A DNA stretch of 64,000 nucleotides from assembly GCF_022761115.1 (NCBI RefSeq), contig NZ_JAKWJS010000003.1:248001-312000 (forward strand), read 5' to 3'. Source of the DNA: Dyella sp. RRB7 (GTDB lineage: Bacteria; Pseudomonadota; Gammaproteobacteria; Xanthomonadales; Rhodanobacteraceae). Under the pieces are notes generated by a model. The model worked only from the letters and a program-made list of their open reading frames with translations, searched no databases and had not been told where the DNA came from. Positions 1-9,200 of this stretch are shown here, piece by piece. How positions within the stretch are numbered: position 1 is the first letter of the stretch; every line of letters starts with the position of its first letter. Position numbers and translations under genes: made by a program.

Positions 1-2079
1 ATCCTCATCGCCACTTGCCGAGCCAAAACCCGGATCGACGGCGTTGATCGCATTGACCACGGTCGTCCCCTTGAACGCCGTGCCATGACCGGGCCCGGTC
101 GCGGTACTGGTGAGTATCACGCGGTCCTCGTGGTCGCCCGTACGCGCATCCAGCCGTTGCTCGGCCAGCCATTGAACGGTTCCGATGCGGCCGCCTGCGT
201 CGACCTGATGCGCCTGCACGCTGCCGCTCCAGTCATCACTGCTGAACCCGGTAAGAAAGGTGACGGCATCCGCGCCAAGCACGCTGGCATTGAGCGTGCC
301 GGCAGTGACGGCGCCATTGCGTGCCACAACGCCATGGATGATCCGCCTGAGCCGATCAGCCAGCTGCTGCGGATGACTGGCGTTGAACAGCTCGCCGCGG
401 CTGTTGATGGCCGCATGCCAGGTATCGTCCAGCTTGGCGGGCGTAGCGATGGTTTCGTCATTGGGTGCGCTGGCCCAGTCGGACCAGGTCTTGGCACCCT
501 TGCGCAAGGCAGGCAGGTCATCGGGAAAAGTCAGTTGCCCGTCCAAGCCGAAGGCCACGACGTACTGCACCAGGTGCTGCCATGTGGCCGGATCGTTGGC
601 CGGGTTGAAGTAAACCTCGTCGGGCAGCGTCTTCGGGTCGCTGCCGATCGCCGCGGTGATGGACGTGCCCGTCACCCCCGTGGTCCGGTCCGGCAAGTAA
701 GGCACCACGTTGTCGGCAAGGTCGGGCCGCAGGTCGGTGGCCCAGTAGTGGAAGGCCACATCCGCGAAACCGGAGCGTTGGTTCTGGCTCGGCCCGCCAC
801 CGAAGATCGTGGCCGCCTGGCTGGAAGGGACATACCGGCGTCCGTCCGGCAGCACCGTCGTCGTCTGGTCCGGGTTGGCGCCCACCCATATAGGGGTGCC
901 CTGGGCGTCCTTGATGTCCTTCCAGGCGTCGGTGAAGCCCGGGTCGTCCTTCCAGCCACCGTCCGTCACCAGCAGGCTGTAGTTGCGCCGGCAGCTCAGC
1001 TCCTTGCCCGACGCCGTGTCGTAATAGGGGTTGTTCTCCGCCAGGCGATTGTTGGATGGCCCGAAGTAATGGGCCACGCGCACGATGGCACTACGCGTCG
1101 GCGCGCCATGGCCACCGGTGGCGTTGCTCGTATAGATGAAATGCGCGAAAGCCTGGCGCTGGGCGTTATCGGACAATGGCTTGATCAAGGCACTCGTGGT
1201 GAGCTGGGCGGTATTGAGCCGCTGCCATTGAACGCGAAGGGTGCCGGAAACCGATGCGAAGGCGCGCAGCAGCGCCGATCGCGCAGCCAGCTGGCGGGTG
1301 CGGTAGAAGCCGTACCAGATCGCGAAATTCCTCTGCTGATCCATCGGTAACGTAGTGACATCGACGGCCACATACCGGGTCGGGTCATGGAGAGCCGCGA
1401 TGTCATGGGCGGGTCCGGTGAACCGGTAGAAGAACGCATGCGCCTGCGTGCCATCGGCATTCGCATACGGGAATGGCATATAACCGTTCACACCGGGGTC
1501 GCAGCTCACGGACGGCGCGTTGCCGGTTCCGGCAGGAAGAATGACGTCGGGTTTGGGGAAGTTTCCGCCAGACCAGGTGATCTGATAGTTGATGGCCAGG
1601 TTGCGGGCGGCGCGGCTTCCCCCTGTATTGGCACCGATGCCGTCTTCCCAGGCGGCGGTGATGCTGCCCTCGTCCATCGCGGTGCCATCGAGCTTGCTGG
1701 GCGCCACGTAGGTTTGAGTCTCGTCGTAATAAAGCGTATTGACCGCCGGCGAGAAGTTCCACGCATGGACAAGGTTGCTGCCATCGGCACTGAACCAGCC
1801 ACAGATCCGGCGACCGCTGGCCGGATCTGTGATCATCCCCGCATAGGCGCCGTAGATAGCCTCGCCCTCGCCAAGGAAACCCGGCACGAAACCCTGCGCC
1901 ATGCTGCCGGAATCGTCATAGGTAAGCACCAGGTTGGGCGCCACCGCCGGCGTCAGCTCCGGTGGCGTCGCCGAAAGATCGACCGTGTCCGCGCGCAAAG
2001 GCAGGCCGCCACCGGCAACCATCAGTGCTGAAACCAGCGATGCCGTGCGCAGTCCCTGCATCACCGAGGCACGCATCAT
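1..2079 (-). CDS. pilY1: PilY1-type pilus tip/assembly protein, VWA-bearing copy (3' end off window)
   Basis: This is the last gene of the left minor-pilin module. The frame stays open for 693 codons from ATG at 2079 (preceded by GGAGGA) to the window edge, so the C-terminus is missing. Residues 1-31 look like a signal peptide. A von Willebrand-A metal site of the D-x-S-x-S type (DDSGS, residues 55-59) follows directly after it. The segment around 1040-900 matches the part of PilY1 proteins that precedes the beta-propeller. PilY1 caps type IV pili, promotes extension and acts in adhesion and surface sensing (family knowledge). The start could also be the second ATG at 2076. The propeller lies beyond the edge and cannot be confirmed. 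Confidence 0.85.
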   Translation of the reverse strand, partial: MMRASVMQGLRTASLVSALMVAGGGLPLRADTVDLSATPPELTPAVAPNLVLTYDDSGSMAQGFVPGFLGEGEAIYGAYAGMITDPASGRRICGWFSADGSNLVHAWNFSPAVNTLYYDETQTYVAPSKLDGTAMDEGSITAAWEDGIGANTGGSRAARNLAINYQITWSGGNFPKPDVILPAGTGNAPSVSCDPGVNGYMPFPYANADGTQAHAFFYRFTGPAHDIAALHDPTRYVAVDVTTLPMDQQRNFAIWYGFYRTRQLAARSALLRAFASVSGTLRVQWQRLNTAQLTTSALIKPLSDNAQRQAFAHFIYTSNATGGHGAPTRSAIVRVAHYFGPSNNRLAENNPYYDTASGKELSCRRNYSLLVTDGGWKDDPGFTDAWKDIKDAQGTPIWVGANPDQTTTVLPDGRRYVPSSQAATIFGGGPSQNQRSGFADVAFHYWATDLRPDLADNVVPYLPDRTTGVTGTSITAAIGSDPKTLPDEVYFNPANDPATWQHLVQYVVAFGLDGQLTFPDDLPALRKGAKTWSDWASAPNDETIATPAKLDDTWHAAINSRGELFNASHPQQLADRLRRIIHGVVARNGAVTAGTLNASVLGADAVTFLTGFSSDDWSGSVQAHQVDAGGRIGTVQWLAEQRLDARTGDHEDRVILTSTATGPGHGTAFKGTTVVNAINAVDPGFGSASGDED

Positions 2080-2090
2080 CCTTCCTCCCA

Positions 2091-2708
2091 TCAATCGCCC
2101 TTGGCCGTGAACGTGCTCTCCAGCACACGAAGCGTGTTCTCGTTGCCACCCACGGAGCGCGAAGTAATCCGATAGATGTGTCTTCCCGTTGACGCCGATC
2201 CGCTGAAACCCGATTCATGCTGCACACCCACGCCGGGCGGCAGCTCGGGCCCCAGATCTTCGATGAGGTAGCGAGGGTTGTGCGCCAGCGCGGCGCTCTC
2301 CTGGCCGGCGTGCGGTCGAGTGAAGTCGATGCCGCCGTTGGCGGCGTTGTATTCCGTGCCCAGGCTGGGCAGCCAGCCCGCGCTGGTGCGGAACGTCTTT
2401 ACCGTGGCCAGCGTGGGCGCGGCGGGGTCGTAGACGTAGCAATCGGTAAGCAGCGTGGCGCCACATTTCATGCCCGCCCCCGTTTGGGCACTGGCTTTCC
2501 ACAGCCGCCACTCGGCGCCCCGAAGCGCTGCCTCCGCCCCCATGTCCGCCAGCTGCGCGTTGCGAAGCCCGCCAGCCAAGTGCTCCTGCAACAGCGAACG
2601 CCCGATGGCGCCGATGCCGAGGATGCTCAACAGCAGCAGGAAGATCAGCGCGACCACGAGCACGACACCTCGTTCGCCGCAAGCGGAACCGATACATGGA
2701 TGGGGCAT
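2091..2708 (-). CDS. pilX: Minor type IV pilin PilX, left module
   Basis: 205-residue PilX-family minor pilin. A short positively charged leader ends in CGERG. It is followed by a long hydrophobic alpha-helix (about residues 14-35) and the PilX-like helix continuation SLLQEHLAGG. PilX helps prime the pilus and contacts PilY1 (family knowledge). A strong Shine-Dalgarno GGAGG sits 6 nt before the ATG. The gene follows pilW by about 20 nt and is followed by pilY1 after 11 nt, so it is a middle gene of the operon. It is clearly diverged from the second pilX at 11680, so the two are paralogues and not a recent duplication. Confidence 0.85.
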   Translation of the reverse strand: MPHPCIGSACGERGVVLVVALIFLLLLSILGIGAIGRSLLQEHLAGGLRNAQLADMGAEAALRGAEWRLWKASAQTGAGMKCGATLLTDCYVYDPAAPTLATVKTFRTSAGWLPSLGTEYNAANGGIDFTRPHAGQESAALAHNPRYLIEDLGPELPPGVGVQHESGFSGSASTGRHIYRITSRSVGGNENTLRVLESTFTAKGD

Positions 2709-2728
2709 GGTGCCTCCACGGAAAAGGA

Positions 2729-4045
2729 TCAGGGGTTGTAATTGCGCACCGAGACGAGCGCGGTGAATTCGCGGCGGATCTTGGCGTTGCCGAAGCCCTG
2801 GGCCACCGGCGTAACCTTGCGCCCCGCCGCGTTCGGCGCGGCCGGCATGGCAAAGCCGTCGAGGGCATACGCGTACATCTGCTCGTCCGGGGTCAGCGTA
2901 TAGATTGCCCGCTCACCCGCCATCAGCAGCCGCACCTCGATGCTCTTCACCGCGCGCCACAGGCAACCCGGATCGCCGCCCAGCGGCGAAGGCACGGAAG
3001 GCGGGCAACCGATACTGCCGCCCGCCCCGCTGTCGACGTCGTCCGCCGTGAGATAGCGGGTGTTGCCGTCGGCGTCCTCGACGCCATAGAGGAAGTCCAG
3101 CCGTTCGACGCCGCGCACCAGTTCTTCGGCGCCATTGCCGGCCTTGCGCGCGAGTGCGCCGGTGGTGGTGCCGTCATCGTTCGCGACCACCTTTACGTAG
3201 TACGTCACGCTGAGGTAGTCGGTATTGAAGTCGAACAGCTTCGGTGCTGCTTGCATGCCCTGGAGCGCGGGCGCGGAAAAATTGCGCGTCGGGTCGGGAA
3301 CGAAATCAGGATTGCCCGTCACCGCGAAGATCTGCGCGCCCGAGCAATCGGCAAGCATCGCCAGGTCGCCTGATGCAAACTCCTTCAGTGCCGGCTCGCC
3401 CGCGGCGGAAGCTATGTGGATGGCGGCGATCGAACCGTCGGCCGCGTTGGTCACCACCCGGCTGTTGCCGCCAAGCACCCAGCCGCGCGATGAGTCCATG
3501 AAGCGCAGCGTGACCAGGCTGGTGCCCAAGGCACGGGCGCCAACACCCTTCCCCATCGCCGGTGCAACCGAGGTTGGCGGATTGACCGGCTTGCAGGCCG
3601 TCGTGTCGCAATCGTAGCCACGCATCGACAGGAAGGGCGGCAACGCATAGGGCGACGATGGTGCCGCGGGATACGTATTGCCGCCCGAGCGCTGCCCCCA
3701 GGCGGTGGTGAGATCCTTCGACGCCAGCGACGTCATGATGTCCCGGGCATATACCGTCGGCGCACGCAGGCCATCAAGCCACAACCCGCTGGCGGCATGG
3801 GCGGCGATGCCGCCGGTACTGGCGCAGTACAGGCCATTGGCCATACGCAAGTCGTCAGTGATGCGCTCCAGCGCATAGCGCCCTCCCTCCAGTACCTGGC
3901 TCAACTGGTTCTGAGCGTGGTTGCTGGCGGATGTCGAGGTGACTACGGTGACGATGCCACCGGCGACCAGCAAACCCAGCACGAGCGCGACCAGAAGCTC
4001 GATCAGGGTGACACCGGATGAGCGGCGAGAGACGGCCACGCTCAT
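2729..4045 (-). CDS. pilW: Minor type IV pilin PilW, left module
   Basis: 438-residue PilW-family protein. A prepilin leader of about 11 residues ends in Gly and is followed by VTLIELLVALVLG, with the conserved Glu at +5 for PilD cleavage and methylation. The region ending GGRYALERITDDLRMANG is typical of PilW N-terminal domains, and a large extracytoplasmic beta-rich domain makes up the rest. The ATG overlaps the pilV stop (ATGA), indicating translational coupling. PilW belongs to the PilVWX/FimU priming complex at the pilus tip. It is 64 residues longer than the second pilW at 12389. Confidence 0.88.
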   Translation of the reverse strand: MSVAVSRRSSGVTLIELLVALVLGLLVAGGIVTVVTSTSASNHAQNQLSQVLEGGRYALERITDDLRMANGLYCASTGGIAAHAASGLWLDGLRAPTVYARDIMTSLASKDLTTAWGQRSGGNTYPAAPSSPYALPPFLSMRGYDCDTTACKPVNPPTSVAPAMGKGVGARALGTSLVTLRFMDSSRGWVLGGNSRVVTNAADGSIAAIHIASAAGEPALKEFASGDLAMLADCSGAQIFAVTGNPDFVPDPTRNFSAPALQGMQAAPKLFDFNTDYLSVTYYVKVVANDDGTTTGALARKAGNGAEELVRGVERLDFLYGVEDADGNTRYLTADDVDSGAGGSIGCPPSVPSPLGGDPGCLWRAVKSIEVRLLMAGERAIYTLTPDEQMYAYALDGFAMPAAPNAAGRKVTPVAQGFGNAKIRREFTALVSVRNYNP

Positions 4046-4569
4046 GGCTGAAAATGCCAGGCAAACACCTGGGTCGCGGCATCGCGATGGCTCGCATCAC
4101 CCAGCTCTCGTTCGGCCCAGGTGACCGTCATGGCGCAGTTGCCACCATACGGAGGTCGCAACCCCAGCTCGGCCGATGGGTCATAGCCAGCGCGGTCGAC
4201 ACCGGTACATTGCAGCGTGGCGCTGGCATCAGGCAGCTGCGATGTGAGCAGGCGGCTCCATAGCACCTGGTCGCGCCTGGCGACGGCCAGAGGATCGCAT
4301 GCCGAGCCCTTGTCGCAATTCGGTGCGCCGGATGTGACCGGATACGCGCCGTTATAGCTGCCCTTCCAGACGCCCACCGGGTTGGCCCGCATGCGATCGG
4401 CCAGGTTGTTGGCGAGAAACGTCACCTGCGTGCGCAGGTACGCCGCATGATTGGAGCGCGTCGCCATCACCAGCAGGCCGGCCACCCCGATCAGGCCGAT
4501 GCTGAAGATAAGCACGGCCACCAGCACTTCGATCAGCGATACGCCACGCTGGTGCATTTCCGTATGCAT
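4042..4569 (-). CDS. pilV: Minor type IV pilin PilV, left module
   Basis: 175-residue PilV-type minor pilin. The leader MHTEMHQRG is followed by VSLIEVLVAVLIFSIGL, with the cleavage site after Gly9 and Glu at +5 of the mature protein. The sequence FLANNLADRMRANP after the helix is a hallmark of PilV. It is the first gene of the left module. The start at 4569 is favoured over the internal ATG at 4557 because GGGAGC lies 5-6 nt upstream; that motif is itself the 3' arm of a predicted hairpin (4575-4598). Direct repeats lie 65-96 bp upstream. Confidence 0.88.
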   Translation of the reverse strand: MHTEMHQRGVSLIEVLVAVLIFSIGLIGVAGLLVMATRSNHAAYLRTQVTFLANNLADRMRANPVGVWKGSYNGAYPVTSGAPNCDKGSACDPLAVARRDQVLWSRLLTSQLPDASATLQCTGVDRAGYDPSAELGLRPPYGGNCAMTVTWAERELGDASHRDAATQVFAWHFQP

Positions 4570-4574
4570 GGATA

Positions 4575-4598
4575 GCTCCCGTGCGAACTCACAGGAGC
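4575..4598 (-). promoter_or_regulatory. Hairpin sequestering the pilV Shine-Dalgarno, left module
   Basis: Read on the minus strand, GCTCCTGTG (4598-4590) pairs with CACGGGAGC (4583-4575), 9 bp with one G-U, around the loop AGTTCG. The 3' arm contains the only Shine-Dalgarno candidate for pilV, and TATCC-ATG follows. The right module has an equivalent hairpin at 14041-14060. The structure is read by eye and no folding energy was computed. Confidence 0.55.
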
Positions 4599-4633
4599 AT
4601 TCATGCTAGTTGGCATGGATGGGAATACGCGGG

Positions 4634-4665
4634 CCGACGAGCGGGTATAAGCGGCCGACGAGTCA
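4634..4665 (-). promoter_or_regulatory. Pair of 21-bp-phased direct repeats upstream of pilV (AlgR/LytTR-like), left module
   Basis: On the minus strand CCGCTCGTCGG (about 4644-4634) and TGACTCGTCGG (about 4665-4655) share CTCGTCGG, with exactly 21 bp between equivalent positions. The core resembles the AlgR consensus CCGTTCGTC known from Pseudomonas, where AlgR activates the fimU-pilVWXY1 operon. The proximal repeat starts 75 bp before the pilV ATG; in the right module the distance is 73 bp. The identity of the regulator is inferred. Confidence 0.55.
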
Positions 4666-4779
4666 CGCTTCCCGACAACAAAACCATAGGGCCGCCTACA
4701 AGCAGCCTGGCAATTCCCGTCGATGGTGCGGTAAACCGGATGCCCGGCCCGCGCCCCACCTAACCCGCGCGATGGAAGC

Positions 4780-5391
4780 TCAACCGCAGGTCGCGCCGGC
4801 CGGCAGAGTGCTGACGGAAGCCCGCCCACTCGATGCAATGCGCACCTGCTTTCCGGGAACCGCCGGCGTGTTGCTGCCCGCTTCGCCTTGCTCCGACTCC
4901 GGCTTGAAGCACACGGCGATCACCGTCTCGCCCTGGTTGCCCACCAGCTCACCACGCGCGTTGAACGTGAGTATGCCTGCGGCGTCCCTACGCAGGGACA
5001 CCTTGCCGGGACTCGCCGTCAACCGCAGCACGGGATGTGCCTCATCGGAATCGTTGTACGCGGTATGCGCGGCGGCCGCCCCGTAGATCAGCCAGCCGCC
5101 ATCGAAATTGGCGCTGGCGTCTTCGGCGCACGCTTGGTCGGCAGCACCGGCGTTGGCGGCGCGGGGACAGAGCGAGACGAAGCCGCGTTGCGCCAACGCT
5201 TCGCTGCGCGCGTACTGGATGTCCGCCAGCAGGCTGTTGGCGTGCGATGTCACCTGGTTGCGGCGAATGAGGCTGGTGAAATTGGGCATGGCGATGGTCG
5301 CGAGTATGGCCAATACCGCCGTGACCACTACCAGCTCGACCAGCGTGAAGCCCCGGCTACCCGGACGGTGCGACGACTGATGCTCACTCAT
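4780..5391 (-). CDS. fimT: FimT/GspH-type pseudopilin
   Basis: 203-residue minor pilin of the FimT/GspH family. The leader ends GSRG and is followed by FTLVELVVVTAVLAILATIAMPNF, then the FimT-typical LADIQYARSEALAQRG. In related organisms FimT/FimU heads the pilVWXY1E operon and joins the priming complex; FimT can also bind DNA during transformation (family knowledge). The ATG at 5391 is chosen because it places the leader correctly and overlaps the end of the DUF4124 gene by 8 nt. A longer frame from 5451 would add 20 residues with no leader features. It is the only fimT here, lying between the two modules. Confidence 0.82.
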   Translation of the reverse strand: MSEHQSSHRPGSRGFTLVELVVVTAVLAILATIAMPNFTSLIRRNQVTSHANSLLADIQYARSEALAQRGFVSLCPRAANAGAADQACAEDASANFDGGWLIYGAAAAHTAYNDSDEAHPVLRLTASPGKVSLRRDAAGILTFNARGELVGNQGETVIAVCFKPESEQGEAGSNTPAVPGKQVRIASSGRASVSTLPAGATCG

Positions 5392-5827
5392 CGCAGTATT
5401 GCCCGACCTGCTGCCTTGCCTCGTTGCGCGCGGCATGACGTTGTTCGTCACTGAGACGGGTGGCGGTTTTTATGTCGCCGCTGCCCAGCACGATGGCGTT
5501 GCTGTCGAGTAATTGGAGATTGTTGCGCGCCTTGGCGCACATCCGCTGGCGCTGCTGTTGATCGACTCGCTCAAGTTCTGCTTGCCTGTCGGCCAACGCC
5601 CTGGCGGCCGCCTCGACCGCCTGTTCGGGGGTAACCCGGGGTTCGTCACGGGTCAATCGCATGACCTTGGCGTCACCGACCGGGCGAAGCTCGCTGTAAT
5701 GCACGGTGCCGGCGGCATCCGTCCATTGATAGATCTGTTGCGCGGTGGCCACGGCAGGCGCCATCAGCAACACCCATCCGATCCCATGATGCCTTGGGCG
5801 CCCGGTATGACGAAGGCTGCGCGCCAT
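5384..5827 (-). CDS. Small exported DUF4124 domain protein
   Basis: 147-residue protein with a signal-like hydrophobic stretch (GIGWVLLMAPAVATAQ). It is followed by a DUF4124 domain, IYQWTDAAGTVHYSE, of the kind common in envelope proteins of this order. A charged helix rich in Ala, Gln and Glu follows (about residues 65-100). Function unknown. It starts 2 nt after the pilE stop and overlaps fimT by 8 nt, so it is expressed with the pilus genes and may be a periplasmic accessory factor (inference). The ATG at 5827 is preferred because longer starts lie inside pilE and lack a signal sequence. Confidence 0.72.
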   Translation of the reverse strand: MARSLRHTGRPRHHGIGWVLLMAPAVATAQQIYQWTDAAGTVHYSELRPVGDAKVMRLTRDEPRVTPEQAVEAAARALADRQAELERVDQQQRQRMCAKARNNLQLLDSNAIVLGSGDIKTATRLSDEQRHAARNEARQQVGQYCDE

Positions 5828-5829
5828 GG

Positions 5830-6243
5830 TCAGCCTCCCCAGCACTGCGGATCGTTGTCGGTGGTGCCCGTCGACAGCCGGGCGCCGGCCTTGGTAAGCA
5901 CCAGGGTCTGGCAAGCCGCATCGTCCCGTTGCTGCGCGCCGGTCGCCGTCGCGGTCAAGGTGAAGTCCGATGCCGAGGCGTCGGTGATTTCCACCGTGTA
6001 CGGCATGTCGGCATAGGTGCTGGCGGTTACCGACAACTTGTCCACGCTGTCGGCATAGGCATTCCTCGCATAGAAGTAGCGCTCCTGCCTGCCTGCCAGT
6101 TCCAGCAACGCTCTCTGCGCGTCCGTGCGGTGCGCCCTCACCACATAGCGGCGATAAGACGGCAAGGCGATGGCGGCAAGGATGGCGATGATCGCCACCA
6201 CGATCAATAGCTCGATAAGGCTGAAACCTCGCTGGCGTCCCAT
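5830..6243 (-). CDS. pilE: Type IV minor pilin PilE
   Basis: 137-residue pilin. The six-residue leader MGRQRG is followed by FSLIELLIVVAIIAILAAIA and PSYRRYV, the canonical class III signal with Glu at +5. Two cysteines near the C-terminus (in DDAACQTL and DPQCWG) could form the pilin D-loop disulfide. Its place directly after pilY1 and its size match PilE of the pilVWXY1E operon. GGAGC lies 6-7 nt before the ATG, which is 11 nt after the pilY1 stop. The same frame stays open far upstream inside pilY1, but that extension is not coding. Confidence 0.87.
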   Translation of the reverse strand: MGRQRGFSLIELLIVVAIIAILAAIALPSYRRYVVRAHRTDAQRALLELAGRQERYFYARNAYADSVDKLSVTASTYADMPYTVEITDASASDFTLTATATGAQQRDDAACQTLVLTKAGARLSTGTTDNDPQCWGG

Positions 6244-6254
6244 GCTTTGCTCCG

Positions 6255-9200
6255 TCACTTGTCCAAAGGTTCGCGCCAGGAAATCTCGCCGCTGTTGATG
6301 CCGTTCATGGTGGGCACGTCGTAGCAGATGATGGCGCCGGTGGAGGTCTGCACGCAGACCCGCAATTGCTGCTTGCCGTTCTTGACCCCGCGCTTGAGGC
6401 TGGGCTGCGATGGCAGACCCGCGCCCAGCGAAACGGACCGATTGATCAGCGTGCCCTTCGATGTAGTGCGGGAACCAAGGAAGCCCGCAAGGCCCGGGCT
6501 GGGCGTGCCCGACTTGTAGTCCATGCCGTAGAGAAAGCCCTCGCCCTGGTCCGTGCAGGTATCGGTGCCCGGCAGGTAGGTGCTGGTCAGCAGGGTGCGA
6601 TCCGACAGCACCTGCGTGCTGACCACGCGCTCGGAGGGTATGGCCTTGTTGTTGGCATCGGCCGTGCTCAGGTTGTAGTACCAGCCACCGCTGCCATCCA
6701 CCAGCGCCTGCAGCGCGCCGGTGTCCGTGACATCGGCACCCGCGCCCACCACCTTGCCATCCACGGTGATGTCGATGCCGGTGACGTTCTGCAGGCTGGA
6801 GAAGGCGACGGTACCGCCCGTATCCACCAGGCCGGCGATGACCTGCTGTTGCTGGTCGCTCATGTCCGCCTTGGTGTAGGCGCGGCCCGTACCGAAGAAC
6901 ACCGCGCGCTGGCGCTTGTCGTTGACGCTGAGCGTCGGGCGTATCGTCACCGGCTTGCCCAGCCCGGAAAGCAGCTGGCGCGGAAGCCACTTGGTGGGAT
7001 CGGTTTCGCCATTGAAATCGATCGCCCACAGGCCGCCGCTGAACGTCGTCGACGAACCCTTGACGCTGCCGAAATAAAGCGTTTCGGCGATGCCATCCAG
7101 ATTGAAATCCGAGGCAATCAGATCGCCGGCGAAACTCTGGGCGCCAGCGCCCGCGCCGCCGACATCGGCAAGGCTCTCCACCATCGTGCCATTGCCCCAG
7201 GTCACGGGTGTGGGGTCCCTGGACGCCAGGTTGGACAGATCGAAAGCACGAATGGCCAGGCCCGCCGACGAGCCGGCATTGCCACCTTCCATCGTGCCCA
7301 CGCCGCCGTTGTCGGTGGTGCCCGATCCAGTGAACAGGAAGAACTTGCTCGGATCGGGATTGGCCGAGGCGCGCGGACGAAACATCGCCACCGCAGGCAA
7401 CGACGATGTATAGGTGCTCACGACGCGCGTCAGGTCGCTGCATGACACCAGCTTGCCGGCGCAGGTGGTGCCCACGCCGCTGGTGTTGGTCAACTCCGCC
7501 AGCACCACCGGGGGCGCTTCCGGATTGGTCACGTCCAGCACCACGTAGGCCGGAAACGAGTTCTGGATGGATGCGCCGCCCGATGCGAGCCTGGTATCCA
7601 CGCTGATGGGGCCGCCGCCGAAGCGGAATGGCACGATCAACAGCGTGCCCCAGCCATCGGGGTGGCATTGGCTGGTGGCGTTGGCGCTGCAACTCTTGTC
7701 GGCCTTGAAGATGCGCGCATCCTGTGACACCGGCGAACCGTCCACATAGAACATGTGGGCATAGGCCGGATCGGCCAGCCAGCGCAAATGCGGCAACAGG
7801 TTGCCCGGCACATAGGCCCATACTTCGGCCCCCAGCGGATGGGCGGTGAACCCCGCATCCAGCTTGCATCCGTCCTTGTCGCAAGCCATGGGCTGCGTAT
7901 TCAACTGGCGCTTGGAGGCGTCATAGAAGCCGCCATTGAAGGCATGCAGCATGCCGTCGTTGGCGCCCACGTAGATCATCTGGCGCCGACTCTGGTAGAT
8001 GCGACGGAAGCCGCCGTAGCTGCTGTCCGCGTAGAGCAGGTCGAACGCTTCGGCCGGCGTCCCCACCGCCAGCGGCGTGGAGTTGATGATGTCGCCCAGC
8101 CGATAGACGCTGCCATCCAGGGTGCGCGAACGCCAGTTCACATCCGGCTTGCCGCTGCTGTCGTTGAGTTCGCTGCCGCGCACCCAGCTGATCAGGCTGC
8201 TTGCGCCGTCCGCACTGCAGGTATTGAGGAAACGGAAATTGCCGGTGACGCTGGAGCCCGCCGCGCAGGTGCCGCTGCCGTAGAACGCTGAACTGTCCCA
8301 GGCGAAGTCCATCTGCTCGCCGTCATCGACTTTGCCGTCATGGTTGGCGTCGACCCAGGTGAAGATGTAGCGCCCGTTCGACGGCGTCGCCGCGGCGCCA
8401 TAGCTGCGCTGCTTCTCGGTCTGGTAATTGCCCGCCATCAGCGCGGACTGCGCGGACCAGACCGGCTGCAACGCGTCCAGGGTGTTGCCGGTGCATTCGG
8501 CCGGCGAGATCGTCGCGGGTACGTCCGCGGCGGCGGTGTAGGTCTTGAAGCGCGATTCGCCCTGCACGGTGGTGCAGAACATCACGATGGGGTTCTGCTG
8601 TTCGTCGCCCAGCGTGGGCACGCCACCCACGCTGTAGCCGCCCAGCCGCATATGGCCGCTGGGGTCCGTCCACATGGCGTTGAGCGAACCGGTCCAGCTC
8701 ACTTTCTGGCTGCCGCTCTTGTTCTGCTGCTGCGCCTGATACAGCGCCTGGTAAGTCAGGCCATCGCCACCGGCGCTGGCGGATACCACCGCTGCCGAGG
8801 TGCCCGACCCCGAGCGCGCCAGGATCTTGTTGAACACATCGGCCAAACGTTCGCCCAGCAGCGCGGGATTGCGCACCGGGAAGAAATTATCGGGCAGGCC
8901 ATCGCCACCGCCATTGGCGCGCGGCTGCCCGGTGTTGTTGTCCACCCGGTCCCAGTTGGAGACGGTGCAGGCCGGCGGGTCGCAGGGCTTGTCGGCGATG
9001 CCGCCGTCGCTCCTGGCGACGTCGGCAAAACCGCCGTACTTGGCGGCGTAGAACAGCGGGTTCTCCAATTGCCTGGCGCCGCCCGAGCCCAGGCTGTACT
9101 TGGCCACCTTGGGCAGGTTCCAGCTGCTGTCCGGATCGGCGGTCTTGGTCAGCACGCTGCCGTTCTTGTTGCCCGGACGCAGCACGACGCGCTTGACGCC

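Noticed and set aside
6244-7884. Upstream extension of the pilE frame
   Set aside because: It runs in a different frame inside pilY1 and would remove the prepilin leader from the N-terminus.
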